Below are positions 56,560 through 64,000 of a DNA stretch of 64,000 nucleotides, in pieces. Each line of letters opens with the position of its first letter. The stretch's first letter is position 1. A program made the translations under genes and the position numbers. This DNA comes from Sporomusaceae bacterium FL31 (GTDB lineage Bacteria > Bacillota > Negativicutes > DSM-1736 > Dendrosporobacteraceae), in NCBI GenBank assembly GCA_003990955.1, contig BIFV01000008.1, positions 365,066-429,065 of the forward strand, given 5' to 3'. The notes below the pieces were generated by a model. It was not told the origin of the DNA. It made no database searches and was given only the letters and a program-made list of their open reading frames with translations.

Positions 56560-57852
56560 TTAATCCAGCAGTTCCTGAAGTCTGATATATTTATTCCAAA
56601 GGCGTTCGGTTAAACAGCGCATTCCCGTGATCCCCATCAGCGGACTAGGAGTGATAATAACTTCGTCCAAAACAGGTAAAGCAATATTCTGGCGAACCAT
56701 TTTTTTTATTCCTAATTGTTGGACGCTGGCTGTTTCATTACTGCTGCCCAGTAATAGGCCGCCTTGCAAACAGGCCAGCTCGGCTTGCACCTGACAAGTA
56801 CTATTGCTGGAAATCAGGGTTTCAATTCCAGCAATTGGCGTCTGCCAAGAGCTATTGCCCTGAACGATAACCGCAAGCCGCCTGGTATCGGCTAATTCAT
56901 ACCGGACAGCCTTAGCCACTGCTAGTGCAATGGACTCTGGAGCCGCTACAACAATCTGATCAAACCACATGTTGCCCCATAAGCGCTGAATATCAAGCAA
57001 GGTCCGATGTATTTCACTTTCCAGCCCGGAAATTTCTTGCTGTAATAATTGCCAAGAAGCAGGCTTGCTCGCTAAAGCACCAATAATGGCTTCACTCCAA
57101 GCTAGAGTTCCCTGAAGGCCAAAAGGCGGTAACAGTGTAACATAAGGAATGCCATATAATTTGTAAAGCTCTTGAGCCAGTTGTTCTCCTAGCTCGTGAT
57201 GAAGAACAACATTCAGTTCTGCCTGCCGCAAGCCGGCAATCGCTTCAACACTGCTCCCTGCCCCAGGCGCAGCAATGAGTTTACAGCCGCCTAGAGTTAA
57301 CATCCGGTGCAGTTCATCAAAGTCGGCTGCTGCATTGTAGTAACCAACAGTACCCCCGATTAGGTTAATGGTGTGTCGCTTAATCTCTTCTGGCGCTAGC
57401 ATTGGTATGTGATTAAAGTAAGCCTTGGCTGCCTCCCGGTATCCTGCAGCAAACCCACCAGAGAGCCCACTACTATCGACACACACCACAGGGCATCCTA
57501 AGGCAGCCTGTGAAGCGATTCCGGCTGTATCATCACCAATCAGACTAACCGCACAACTATTAATAATAGCCACCAGTTCAGGCTTTAACGAAGTTTTGAC
57601 GTGCAATAAAGTCTTCATCAGTTGCTCTTCAGTACCATAGATAATGGCAGTTCCATCAACCTGTGAACAAAGAATCTGTTCACCAGCGACTGTTGATTGC
57701 CGCTCAGTATGCCGTTTAGCATAAAAGTAGCACCATAATTGACCGTTAATCACCACAACAGCTCCAGGTATCCCGGCGAAGAAGGCGGCCGCTCCTGCCA
57801 GCGCACAGCTGCCAGACTGGCTGCAAGCATACTGACCAGGCCTGCTATCCAT
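56560..57852 (-). CDS. Nitrogenase component 1-like protein, NifK/NifN/BchB type
   Basis: 430 residues from the ATG at 57852 (GGGGAGGCG upstream); overlaps the previous gene by 8 bases. Cys positions match the P-cluster/4Fe-4S ligands of component 1 beta chains: C10 or C16 in QYACSQSGSCALAGAA, C41 in INGQLWCYFY, C100 in AIINSCAVSLIGDD. Later GCKLIAAPGAGSSVEAIAGL is the expected second Rossmann-like domain. No FeMo-cofactor ligand pattern is evident. It probably forms a heterotetramer with the neighbouring alpha-like chain and receives electrons from the NifH-like protein. Confidence 0.85.
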   Translation of the reverse strand: MDSRPGQYACSQSGSCALAGAAAFFAGIPGAVVVINGQLWCYFYAKRHTERQSTVAGEQILCSQVDGTAIIYGTEEQLMKTLLHVKTSLKPELVAIINSCAVSLIGDDTAGIASQAALGCPVVCVDSSGLSGGFAAGYREAAKAYFNHIPMLAPEEIKRHTINLIGGTVGYYNAAADFDELHRMLTLGGCKLIAAPGAGSSVEAIAGLRQAELNVVLHHELGEQLAQELYKLYGIPYVTLLPPFGLQGTLAWSEAIIGALASKPASWQLLQQEISGLESEIHRTLLDIQRLWGNMWFDQIVVAAPESIALAVAKAVRYELADTRRLAVIVQGNSSWQTPIAGIETLISSNSTCQVQAELACLQGGLLLGSSNETASVQQLGIKKMVRQNIALPVLDEVIITPSPLMGITGMRCLTERLWNKYIRLQELLD

Positions 57853-59128
57853 ATAAAACGCCTCCCCGCTGTCCATAGCGTGCTACTAGCCGTCCAGCTT
57901 TTTCAAGCAGTTCAGCCATTCCGGCCACTCCCGGAGTTGGCAGGAACGGCAAAACAATCTGTCGGGCTTTATCATCTAATAATTCATGAGTTGTGATAAC
58001 CAAATCGGCTTCATTCTGCATAAGTCCCTGTTCACTTTCTTCAATAATGCTTACCGGACCTATCATCATCAGACGTTCTTTTACCGCTTGTTTTGCATCC
58101 TGCGCTAAAGAATCCAGCAAAACGATTTTTTGTAATTCCAGGCCTGCTAAAGCAGTTAACTCTAAGAGCCATTCAGGATTAAAATAGTCCACCGGCCGCC
58201 CAATGCAAATCATGACTTTTTTCCCCTGTAACACGCCTCTAGCGCCTTCAATGTTTTTATTTAACCGTAGTTCCTGCAAATTGCTCACGTCGCAGGCTGT
58301 TTCTTCTTCACTAATGATAGAGCCTACTGCCGCAATCCATTTTTTAGTAGCCTCCCAGCCTACGGGATAATCACAATCAACAAATGGAATGTTGAAACGT
58401 TCTTCAAGTGTTGACGCCAATTTCTTCAACCAAGGATACCCTCGCTTTGAGCCGCCCATGATAACAGTGAGCTGAGAAGCAGAAACCTGCTCAAGCTCAG
58501 CCACCGAAGTATATGACGGGAAATATGCGTGCACGCGCAATTTAAAATGCTGCAGCAGTTGCCGCAATTCACGAACAGCATCACTATCCGGATGCCCGCG
58601 GTCACCAATTAAAGTAACCGTTCCAGGCTGCCGTTCCTGCGGTTTCATAAACTGATCAATCAACAACTGACCTGCTTGATAAAAGCCGGCATAGTAATCA
58701 CCATCCAGAAACCCATGTCCGTCAACTGCCATGATGGGGATTCCCCACTGTTCCTCGGCCATCTTTGCCACGGCTTTTGTATCTTCACCAATGACACCAG
58801 CCACACAAGAATTGGCGATCACAACATACTGTGGCCTGTATTTCTCGACTAATTCATCAATACAATCCCGCAATTGCTGACCTCCGCCAAATACGGCATG
58901 TTTATCATTAAGATTACTGACAAACAAATGAGCCTTCGGTTCACCCAGCTTGAGTTGCTGGCGAGCCAAATAGCGAAAATGATTATGTAAATTCATCTGG
59001 CGAGCAATATGGGCGCAGGCACGAGGGCTATGAAAAATAACTGCCGCTCCCTCATTATGTGATAACGCACTCCACACCCCCGGCATGATGCAGGTGCAAC
59101 TCTTAGTAGGCCAAAGCATTCGCCCCAT
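57845..59128 (-). CDS. Nitrogenase component 1-like protein, NifD/NifE/BchN type
   Basis: 427 residues from the ATG at 59128, overlapping the NifH-like gene by 26 bases; a second ATG at 59119 is possible. Cluster-ligand Cys: C11/C13 in KSCTCIMPGVWS, C38 in VIFHSPRACAHI, C108 in VIANSCVAGVIGED. Shorter than NifD (~480-490). The NifD His ligand context HSW near the C-terminus is not found, so it probably lacks FeMo-cofactor and acts on another substrate, as BchN, BchY and CfbD do on tetrapyrroles. Confidence 0.88.
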   Translation of the reverse strand: MGRMLWPTKSCTCIMPGVWSALSHNEGAAVIFHSPRACAHIARQMNLHNHFRYLARQQLKLGEPKAHLFVSNLNDKHAVFGGGQQLRDCIDELVEKYRPQYVVIANSCVAGVIGEDTKAVAKMAEEQWGIPIMAVDGHGFLDGDYYAGFYQAGQLLIDQFMKPQERQPGTVTLIGDRGHPDSDAVRELRQLLQHFKLRVHAYFPSYTSVAELEQVSASQLTVIMGGSKRGYPWLKKLASTLEERFNIPFVDCDYPVGWEATKKWIAAVGSIISEEETACDVSNLQELRLNKNIEGARGVLQGKKVMICIGRPVDYFNPEWLLELTALAGLELQKIVLLDSLAQDAKQAVKERLMMIGPVSIIEESEQGLMQNEADLVITTHELLDDKARQIVLPFLPTPGVAGMAELLEKAGRLVARYGQRGGVLYG

Positions 59129-59927
59129 ACTTTAACACCAGACCTTCCAACTGTTCCAATTCCAAAGGATTCGGCACAGTTAAATTTGAATTTGTTAATA
59201 AAACATCCGCCAGCTGGCGATACAATCCAGCTTGTGCTGAACGCGGTGCCCACTGAATAACAGTTTGACGATGAACCTCGGCCTGAGTGACTACGCTGTC
59301 GCGAGGCAAAAAGGCGACTAATCTGGTATTCAGTAATTTAGCAAACTCAGTCAACAAATCATGCTCATTAGCAATATTACGGCTGTTGCCAATAATCCCG
59401 GCCAGTCTGACCCGTCCGCGGCCTGCATATTTGGCAATACCTTTCGCAATATTATTTGCGGCATAAAGTGACATCAATTCACCAGAAGAAACAATATAGA
59501 TATCGCTGGCATAGCCTTCCCGGATCGGTACAGCAAAGCCACCACACACCACATCTCCCAGCACGTCATACAATACCAGTTCGTCATTCATACGGGTTTG
59601 CAGTTCTTTAAGCTTCTCGAGTGCAATAATGATGCCCCGCCCTGCACACCCAACCCCCGGTTCCGGGCCCCCTGCTTCTACACATTTGACATTGCCAAAA
59701 CCACAATGGACAATCTGGTCAACGCTTATGTCATCACCATGGGATCGTACTGCATCCAGCACAGTTTGAGGACAAATCCTGCCTAACAGCAATCTTGTTG
59801 AATCATTCTTTGGATCACAGCCAATTTGCCAAACCGGATAACCAGCCTGCGCCAATGCAGCCGATAGATTTGCAGCAGTGGTTGATTTACCAATGCCACC
59901 TTTTCCATACAATGCAATCTTACGCAT
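59103..59927 (-). CDS. NifH-like reductase (nitrogenase iron-protein family)
   Basis: 274 residues from the ATG at 59927 (AAGGAGGCTCAT upstream). Walker A GKGGIGKST at 9-17; C94 in GVGCAGRGII and C128 in DVLGDVVCGGFAVPIRE bind the bridging 4Fe-4S cluster, as in NifH, BchL and CfbC. It would deliver electrons to the next two gene products by ATP hydrolysis. It is the first gene downstream of the second cobalamin riboswitch. Confidence 0.93.
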   Translation of the reverse strand: MRKIALYGKGGIGKSTTAANLSAALAQAGYPVWQIGCDPKNDSTRLLLGRICPQTVLDAVRSHGDDISVDQIVHCGFGNVKCVEAGGPEPGVGCAGRGIIIALEKLKELQTRMNDELVLYDVLGDVVCGGFAVPIREGYASDIYIVSSGELMSLYAANNIAKGIAKYAGRGRVRLAGIIGNSRNIANEHDLLTEFAKLLNTRLVAFLPRDSVVTQAEVHRQTVIQWAPRSAQAGLYRQLADVLLTNSNLTVPNPLELEQLEGLVLKYGANALAY

Positions 59928-59965
59928 ATGAGCCTCCTTACAATTAAAACAAAAGTACACAAAAA

Positions 59966-60000
59966 CTTTGCGTTCCCTTTGAGTACTTTGCGGTTAAAAA
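59966..60000. repeat. Dispersed palindromic repeat, partial copy G
   Basis: CCCTTTGAGTACTTTGCGGT matches one arm of the family. It lies between the riboswitch terminator and the nifH-like start. Confidence 0.6.
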
Positions 60001-60018
60001 AATCGTCTCTTAAAACAC

Positions 60019-60049
60019 AAAAGCATCCCTTGGAATAAGGGATGCTTTT
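60019..60049 (-). terminator. Riboswitch-linked terminator before the nifH-like gene
   Basis: Perfect 13-base stem AAAAGCATCCCTT / AAGGGATGCTTTT with a 5-base loop, then TG and TTTT on the minus strand. Confidence 0.85.
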
Positions 60050-60069
60050 ATATCAAATTAATATAAAAG

Positions 60070-60095
60070 CCCGGCGCAAAAATAATTACGCCGGG
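60070..60095 (-). promoter_or_regulatory. Expression-platform hairpin of riboswitch RS2
   Basis: CCCGGCG / CGCCGGG around a 12-base loop. Placed between the aptamer and the terminator as in RS1, so probably part of the switch. Confidence 0.6.
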
Positions 60096-60156
60096 ACGAA
60101 ATAAGCACAACAGCACAAACTGCAGACATGCGCAAATCCCCTCCCCATCTCTCGCA

Positions 60157-60336
60157 GGTTATAGCGGTGATTGTCATATAGGCAGTTCTCCTGGCTCAGA
60201 GTCATTGCTTGCCCAAACCTTCCCAAGACTTCGGTCTCAGTGGCATCTTCCTGGGGTCGCTCCTCATTACAGTGGCGGGACCGCGCCGGTATTACACCGG
60301 ACTTCCCTATTAAGCCCAAACGGGCACCTATACCAA
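60157..60336 (-). promoter_or_regulatory. Cobalamin riboswitch (RS2) upstream of the nitrogenase-like genes
   Basis: Minus strand: GGTATAGGTGCCC, TTAATAGGGAAGTCCGGTG, CGCGGTCCCGCCACTGTAAT, B12 box GAGCCAGGAGAACTGCC, TATGACAATCACC, closing GCTATAACC. Almost identical in its core to RS1. It ties expression of the nitrogenase-like, CbiZ and chelatase genes to corrinoid shortage. Confidence 0.95.
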
Positions 60337-60424
60337 CATATGAAATTTTTCACTCACGTGTAGTATTACATGCTATTCCTGGATTGTCAAGCTTAAAAAC
60401 CGATAGAATATAGTATTTTTGATA

Positions 60425-61486
60425 CTACTTGACTTGGCTTTGGAACCATTTGACCGACACCTGTTTTAATGCACATTCCACATCATACGCCTGATCGGTA
60501 CAGCCTGAACCATACCAGCGGGCAAAACAGCCCCCGCCGCAAAGGCGAAAAAATGGGCAGTTATTGCAAAAAGCCATACTATCTTGAATTAGCTTGCTAA
60601 TTCTTACCTGACACGTTGGATCAATGCCTGCTTCAACATGCCCGAGCCAGAAATTTTCGTCACCCACCAAAGATGAGCAGGCATAAATATTCCCTTGAGC
60701 ATCTACGAAAGCCGCCTCCCCATTCATGGAGTGGCAGTGTGCAAATCCCTGCATAGTTCCTTGAGCCAAGGTCTGAACCCGTTCGATTTGGGAAATAATC
60801 AGTGATTTACCAGTACGCTCTTCCAAGTCCCTGGCAGTTTGCAAGGCTGCCTGCAGTCCCCTGGTCAAAGCCTGAGCAGTCGGCGGCGTTAGAAGACTGC
60901 CCCTCCCCTGCGCGCGCAATAAATCAAAGCCAATTCGACGTACATTGCCCAGATAATAGGCCATCTCCACAATACCGGCCAGATGATCGACGTTTTCACT
61001 GGAAACTACGCAGGTGATCCCAACCTCAACGCCCTGCGCGGCCAATTGACTGGCACCTGCTAAGATGTGCAGGCAAGCCCCTTCTCCATCCGGTAACTGC
61101 CGCAACCGATCATTGATATCCGGGCGTCCATCCAAGCTGATGCCAATGCCTACCTTATGATCACGCAGAAAGGTTACCATTTCCGCTGTAAATAGCGCAG
61201 CATTAGACTGAAGCTGCATGATAGCCGGTATTCTTTGCTGCCGGACATATTGAATGACCTCCCGCATTACAGCAAAGGCCAGCAGTGGTTCACCACCGCT
61301 AAATTGCAAAACAAACGGCTTACCGCTTGATGCTGCCAGATTGACAGCTTTTACGGCGGTATCAAAGCTCATGGCCTGCTGCGGATGCTCATGGGCATAA
61401 CAGTATCGGCAGGCAAAATTACATTGCCCGGTAAGGCTAAGAACCAGCATTTTTAGTATGTTTTGATCATTGGTCACAGTTTGCAA
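60425..61486 (-). CDS. Radical SAM/SPASM-domain protein
   Basis: 353 residues with a TTG start preceded by AGGAG, directly after the ABC ATPase stop. The SAM-binding cluster motif is CNFACRYCYAHEHP at ~24-37; FSGGEPLLAF is the GGEP motif. The C-terminus has a SPASM-like Cys set (CHSMNGEA, YACSS, CNNCPFFRLCGGGC, then C...C) for auxiliary clusters. Such proteins usually modify peptides or cofactors. No precursor peptide gene is seen nearby, so a small-molecule or corrinoid substrate is possible. It lies upstream of RS2, hence in a separate transcript part. Confidence 0.9.
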   Translation of the reverse strand: MQTVTNDQNILKMLVLSLTGQCNFACRYCYAHEHPQQAMSFDTAVKAVNLAASSGKPFVLQFSGGEPLLAFAVMREVIQYVRQQRIPAIMQLQSNAALFTAEMVTFLRDHKVGIGISLDGRPDINDRLRQLPDGEGACLHILAGASQLAAQGVEVGITCVVSSENVDHLAGIVEMAYYLGNVRRIGFDLLRAQGRGSLLTPPTAQALTRGLQAALQTARDLEERTGKSLIISQIERVQTLAQGTMQGFAHCHSMNGEAAFVDAQGNIYACSSLVGDENFWLGHVEAGIDPTCQVRISKLIQDSMAFCNNCPFFRLCGGGCFARWYGSGCTDQAYDVECALKQVSVKWFQSQVK

Positions 61487-62740
61487 TTACGCTCCTTTAA
61501 TCGTGCTTCCGGTAGCTGCAATCAACTCAGCCGTACTCATTCTATCTACCTGCGGCATGCTCACTAGTTTCTGATACAAAGCAGCGGCCTCACCACCGGT
61601 AAAATCACGCTCCTCAATCGGCGTATCCTCAATAACAATTAGCTTACGGGCGGTAAAGGCCGCTTGCAGATTGTCAAGATTCTGATTGCTATAACACAGA
61701 TTGCATAATATGGTCCAGTCGGCAGCCTCAATTTTTATTCTGTTTTGCTGCCCCAAGCTTTCACCGATCGCACAGAGCGCTGGCTCTGCCAGATAATCAA
61801 CAGAAAATGCTTGGGCAATCTCAATATCAGCATCCCCGCAATGAAATACGCCGCCGCTTAACGTGTAGGCCTTTTCATAAAGGTCTCGGATAATAGGACC
61901 AGCGGAAGCTCCGCCGCCAATTACATGCACCCTTTGCTGTTCAGTAATTTCAGCGCTGCAGTCATAGGTATGGATATCGAGATGTCCGGTCACCTGGTTG
62001 ATAAATACAGCTGAGTGCAATCCATACGATTTCCGCAGATTCTCCACCGTGATAACCTGCGCCGGCTCACCATCAGCAACAATCCGCGTATCGGCAATAA
62101 GAATAAGCCGGGTACAGAACTTAGCCGCAAGTTTAATGTCATGGGCAACCAGCAAAGCCGCTTTACCCTGCTTACAAATGGTCTGACAATGGCGGAAAAT
62201 TTCTTCCTGGTACACCAAATCCAAGCTGGCTGTCGGCTCGTCCAATAGGATCAGCGGGGTCTCCTGAGTCAAAACCTTAGCCAGCAAAATACGCTGCCGC
62301 TCACCGCCCGATACCCGCTGCACCGATTTACCGGCCAACTTCTCAACACCGGTAAATTGCATATATTTGCGAGCCAGCTCATAATCCTCATTACTTTCAT
62401 TTTGCCACCACTCTAAATAAGGATATCGCCCAGCCAGCACCACTTCAAGCGCGGTGAACCCAAAGGAGATATTAACATCTTGCTGCATATAGGCCATAAT
62501 CCGCGCCAGCTGCTTATCTGTCATGCTGCTAACAGGCTGACCCGTAATAGTAACCGAACCGGAAATGACTGGACATAAGCCGCGCAGGCTGCGCAGCAAA
62601 GTTGTCTTGCCGGCACCGTTAGGACCAATAATGCCGATAAACTCACCCGGTCTCACAGTTAAATTGATATCTTTTAAAATGACTTTGTGTCCAAGCCGGA
62701 CAGAAAGGTTCTCTACTGCGATCAACGCACGATTGCTCAT
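61487..62740 (-). CDS. BtuD/FecE-type ABC ATPase with ~150-residue C-terminal extension
   Basis: 417 residues. The first ~255 are a standard importer ATPase: [29 protein letters not shown] and LLVAHDIKLAAKF. The remaining ~150 form a separate alpha/beta domain starting RVHVIGGGASAGPIIRDLYE and continuing SVDYLAEPALCAIGES. Its function is unknown; the glycine-rich start hints at a nucleotide or cofactor site. GGAGGCGAATAGATC precedes the ATG. Partner of the permease just upstream. Confidence 0.88.
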   Translation of the reverse strand: MSNRALIAVENLSVRLGHKVILKDINLTVRPGEFIGIIGPNGAGKTTLLRSLRGLCPVISGSVTITGQPVSSMTDKQLARIMAYMQQDVNISFGFTALEVVLAGRYPYLEWWQNESNEDYELARKYMQFTGVEKLAGKSVQRVSGGERQRILLAKVLTQETPLILLDEPTASLDLVYQEEIFRHCQTICKQGKAALLVAHDIKLAAKFCTRLILIADTRIVADGEPAQVITVENLRKSYGLHSAVFINQVTGHLDIHTYDCSAEITEQQRVHVIGGGASAGPIIRDLYEKAYTLSGGVFHCGDADIEIAQAFSVDYLAEPALCAIGESLGQQNRIKIEAADWTILCNLCYSNQNLDNLQAAFTARKLIVIEDTPIEERDFTGGEAAALYQKLVSMPQVDRMSTAELIAATGSTIKGA

Positions 62741-62743
62741 GAT

Positions 62744-63799
62744 CTATTCGCCTCCTTGATGGGCACGGCGCAGCAGAAATAAAAAATACGGTGTACCGAT
62801 CAGGGCTGTCATAATGCCTACGCGAATTTCAGACGGAGGAATGATGAGGCGGCCTAGTGTATCACAGCCAACCAAAAATAGCGCTCCCGCCAGTGCGCAA
62901 GCCGGCAACAGCGTGCGATGCTCTGGCCCGATCAGCATCCGCATCATATGAGGTACAATTAAGCCAACGAACCCAATTGTGCCGCTGACGCAAACCGCAG
63001 TAGCGGTAGTCACAGCAGCAATGAATAACAAAATCAGCCGCAGCGCAGCAACGGGAACTCCGACCGACCGCGCTTCCTGATCACCAAGAACCAGAATATT
63101 TAAATGGCGGGCCAGGAAACATAAAATAATGATCCCACATAATACTGGCCCAGCCGCCAGATAAACATGCTCCCAGCGGCGGTAATCCAAACCGCCTACC
63201 ATCCAAAACAAAAATTCCCGCAGACGATACTCATTCATAAAAGTCAAAATCCCTGAAGTCAATGCCCCCAATAACATGCTGACAGCCACCCCGGATAAAA
63301 GCAGCGTCATGACAGGAATCTTTCCTGCCCGCATCGTTAAGCTGACTGTAATGGCAACAGCCAGCAGCGATCCTGCCAAAGCAAAAAAGGGCATATAAAA
63401 TATGCTGTTTGCTGTGACACCTAACGCAATCGCTATGACGGCGCCCAAAGCTGCGCCACTGGAAACACCGATAATACCGGGATCAGCCAGTGAATTACCG
63501 AAAACCCCCTGCAGTACAGCACCAGATACCCCAAGCGCCGCTCCAACCAAGATTCCGACGAGGATTCTTGGCAGACGAATATGCCAGATCACAGCCGTCT
63601 GTTCTGGAGTTAAAGCCATATCCCGAAACCCCGGCAATCCTAGTTGATTACCCACAACGCCCAACATTGCTTTTATAGGCACATAAATCTGCCCCCACGC
63701 CAGTGATATCAGAACAATCCCAGCAAGCAACACAGACATTCCAATAAATAAGCTCAAATTCCTTCTATAGTTACTTTCCTTTTTATTCAGCTTCTTCAC
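62744..63799 (-). CDS. BtuC/FecCD-type ABC permease
   Basis: 351 residues, GTG start near AAGGAG. WHIRLPRILVGILVGAALGV, ADPGIIGVSSGAALGA, GTIGFVGLIVPHMMRMLIGP and PPSEIRVGIMTALIGTPYF are hallmarks. First complete gene on the right of the cluster, with a riboswitch-type leader upstream. The ligand is probably a corrinoid, by the surrounding genes. Confidence 0.92.
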   Translation of the reverse strand: MKKLNKKESNYRRNLSLFIGMSVLLAGIVLISLAWGQIYVPIKAMLGVVGNQLGLPGFRDMALTPEQTAVIWHIRLPRILVGILVGAALGVSGAVLQGVFGNSLADPGIIGVSSGAALGAVIAIALGVTANSIFYMPFFALAGSLLAVAITVSLTMRAGKIPVMTLLLSGVAVSMLLGALTSGILTFMNEYRLREFLFWMVGGLDYRRWEHVYLAAGPVLCGIIILCFLARHLNILVLGDQEARSVGVPVAALRLILLFIAAVTTATAVCVSGTIGFVGLIVPHMMRMLIGPEHRTLLPACALAGALFLVGCDTLGRLIIPPSEIRVGIMTALIGTPYFLFLLRRAHQGGE

Positions 63800-63865
63800 T
63801 CCTTATCGCCTTGGGTAATTCCAACAGAATGCATTTGTAACTATATTGCCCAATTTTTCATCTCA

Positions 63866-63901
63866 TCAAAAAAGTCTCCTGCCTATAAGGACAGGAGACT
63901 T
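63866..63901 (-). terminator. Riboswitch-linked terminator before the BtuC-like gene
   Basis: Minus-strand AAGTCTCCTG / CAGGAGACTT stem followed by TTTTTTGATG; lies about 70 bases upstream of the permease start. Confidence 0.8.
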
Positions 63902-64000
63902 GTCAGTTAGCCGGCACAGATCTATACAAAGCCCTGCACACTATGAATACGCCCAAGGCAACATGAGCAGAAAGCAATCGCAGCTAATACACAAATCCCC
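63902..64000 (-). promoter_or_regulatory. Leader of a probable third cobalamin riboswitch (aptamer outside the window)
   Basis: The last bases on the minus strand, GGGGATTTGTGTATTAGC, match the tract that follows the aptamers of RS1 (GGGGATTTTGCAC) and RS2 (GGGGATTTGCGC). A terminator follows as in those. The aptamer itself should start just past base 64000. Confidence 0.6.

Noticed and set aside
56560..59927. True Mo-nitrogenase for N2 fixation
   Set aside because: Short D/K chains, no visible FeMo-cofactor ligands, no nif assembly genes, and corrinoid-gene context with a cobalamin riboswitch.
60086..60319. Minus-strand frame of 77 codons
   Set aside because: It lies within the cobalamin riboswitch aptamer and leader; the conserved RNA explains the sequence.

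Overview
The window looks like chromosomal DNA from a spore-forming, anaerobic Firmicute that has an outer membrane, i.e. a Negativicute of the Sporomusa/Pelosinus type. This is inferred from gene content, not from a marker gene. Outer-membrane traits are TolC, an Mla lipid-transport system, the flagellar L- and P-ring proteins FlgH and FlgI, and TonB/ExbB/ExbD. Sporulation traits are SpoIID, a SpoIIQ-like protein and SpoIIID. The order murA-spoIID-spoIIQ-spoIIID-mreB/mbl-flgF-flgG matches the Bacillus subtilis murAA-spoIID-spoIIQ / spoIIID-mbl-flhO-flhP neighbourhood. I saw no rRNA, tRNA, CRISPR array or insertion sequence. Almost every gene is on the minus strand; the exception is a small iron-transport operon at 44342-46781.

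Layout, left to right. 1-4117: envelope lipid transport (tolC partial, mlaD, mlaF, mlaE). 4369-7925: an S55-peptidase protein, a small lipoyl-like protein and a phosphodiester glycosidase. 8059-12858: flagellar rod and ring genes (flgJ-like, flgI, flgH, flgA, flgG, flgF). 12998-18977: mreB/mbl, spoIIID, spoIIQ, spoIID, murA, ywmB. 19100-26278: the complete F1Fo ATP synthase operon plus atpI and an atpZ-like gene. 26596-28890: wecB and wecA/tagO. 29060-31495: a tandem MazG-like protein and a SIR2-family protein. 31638-35915 plus feoA at 35961-36191: an HD-GYP/GGDEF pair behind a Fur-box-linked feoA-feoB-Cys-rich operon. 36616-37080: dCMP deaminase.

37361-43559: an ABC-2 exporter, a FecBCD/BtuFCD-type importer, cbiL and an exported cbiK, preceded by a cobalamin riboswitch (about 43914-44096). 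44342-46781 (plus strand): feoA and a feoB split into two genes. 46909-47472: an MntR/DtxR-type regulator.

47689-63799 is the most unusual part. It is an unbroken minus-strand cluster with a B12-type importer, a radical SAM/SPASM protein, a second cobalamin riboswitch (about 60157-60336), NifH/NifD/NifK-like nitrogenase homologues, a TIM-barrel protein, a BtuF-like lipoprotein, a nitrilase-like amidohydrolase, CbiZ, ChlI and ChlD chelatase subunits, and ExbB-ExbD-TonB. A third riboswitch probably starts just past the right edge. I read this as an anaerobic corrinoid/tetrapyrrole capture-and-remodelling system built around a nitrogenase-like reductase. The components are well supported by motifs; the overall function is inference.

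A dispersed palindromic repeat family (at least four full and four partial copies) sits in intergenic spaces across the window. Several intrinsic terminators and one strong sigma-A promoter/Fur-box region can also be placed.
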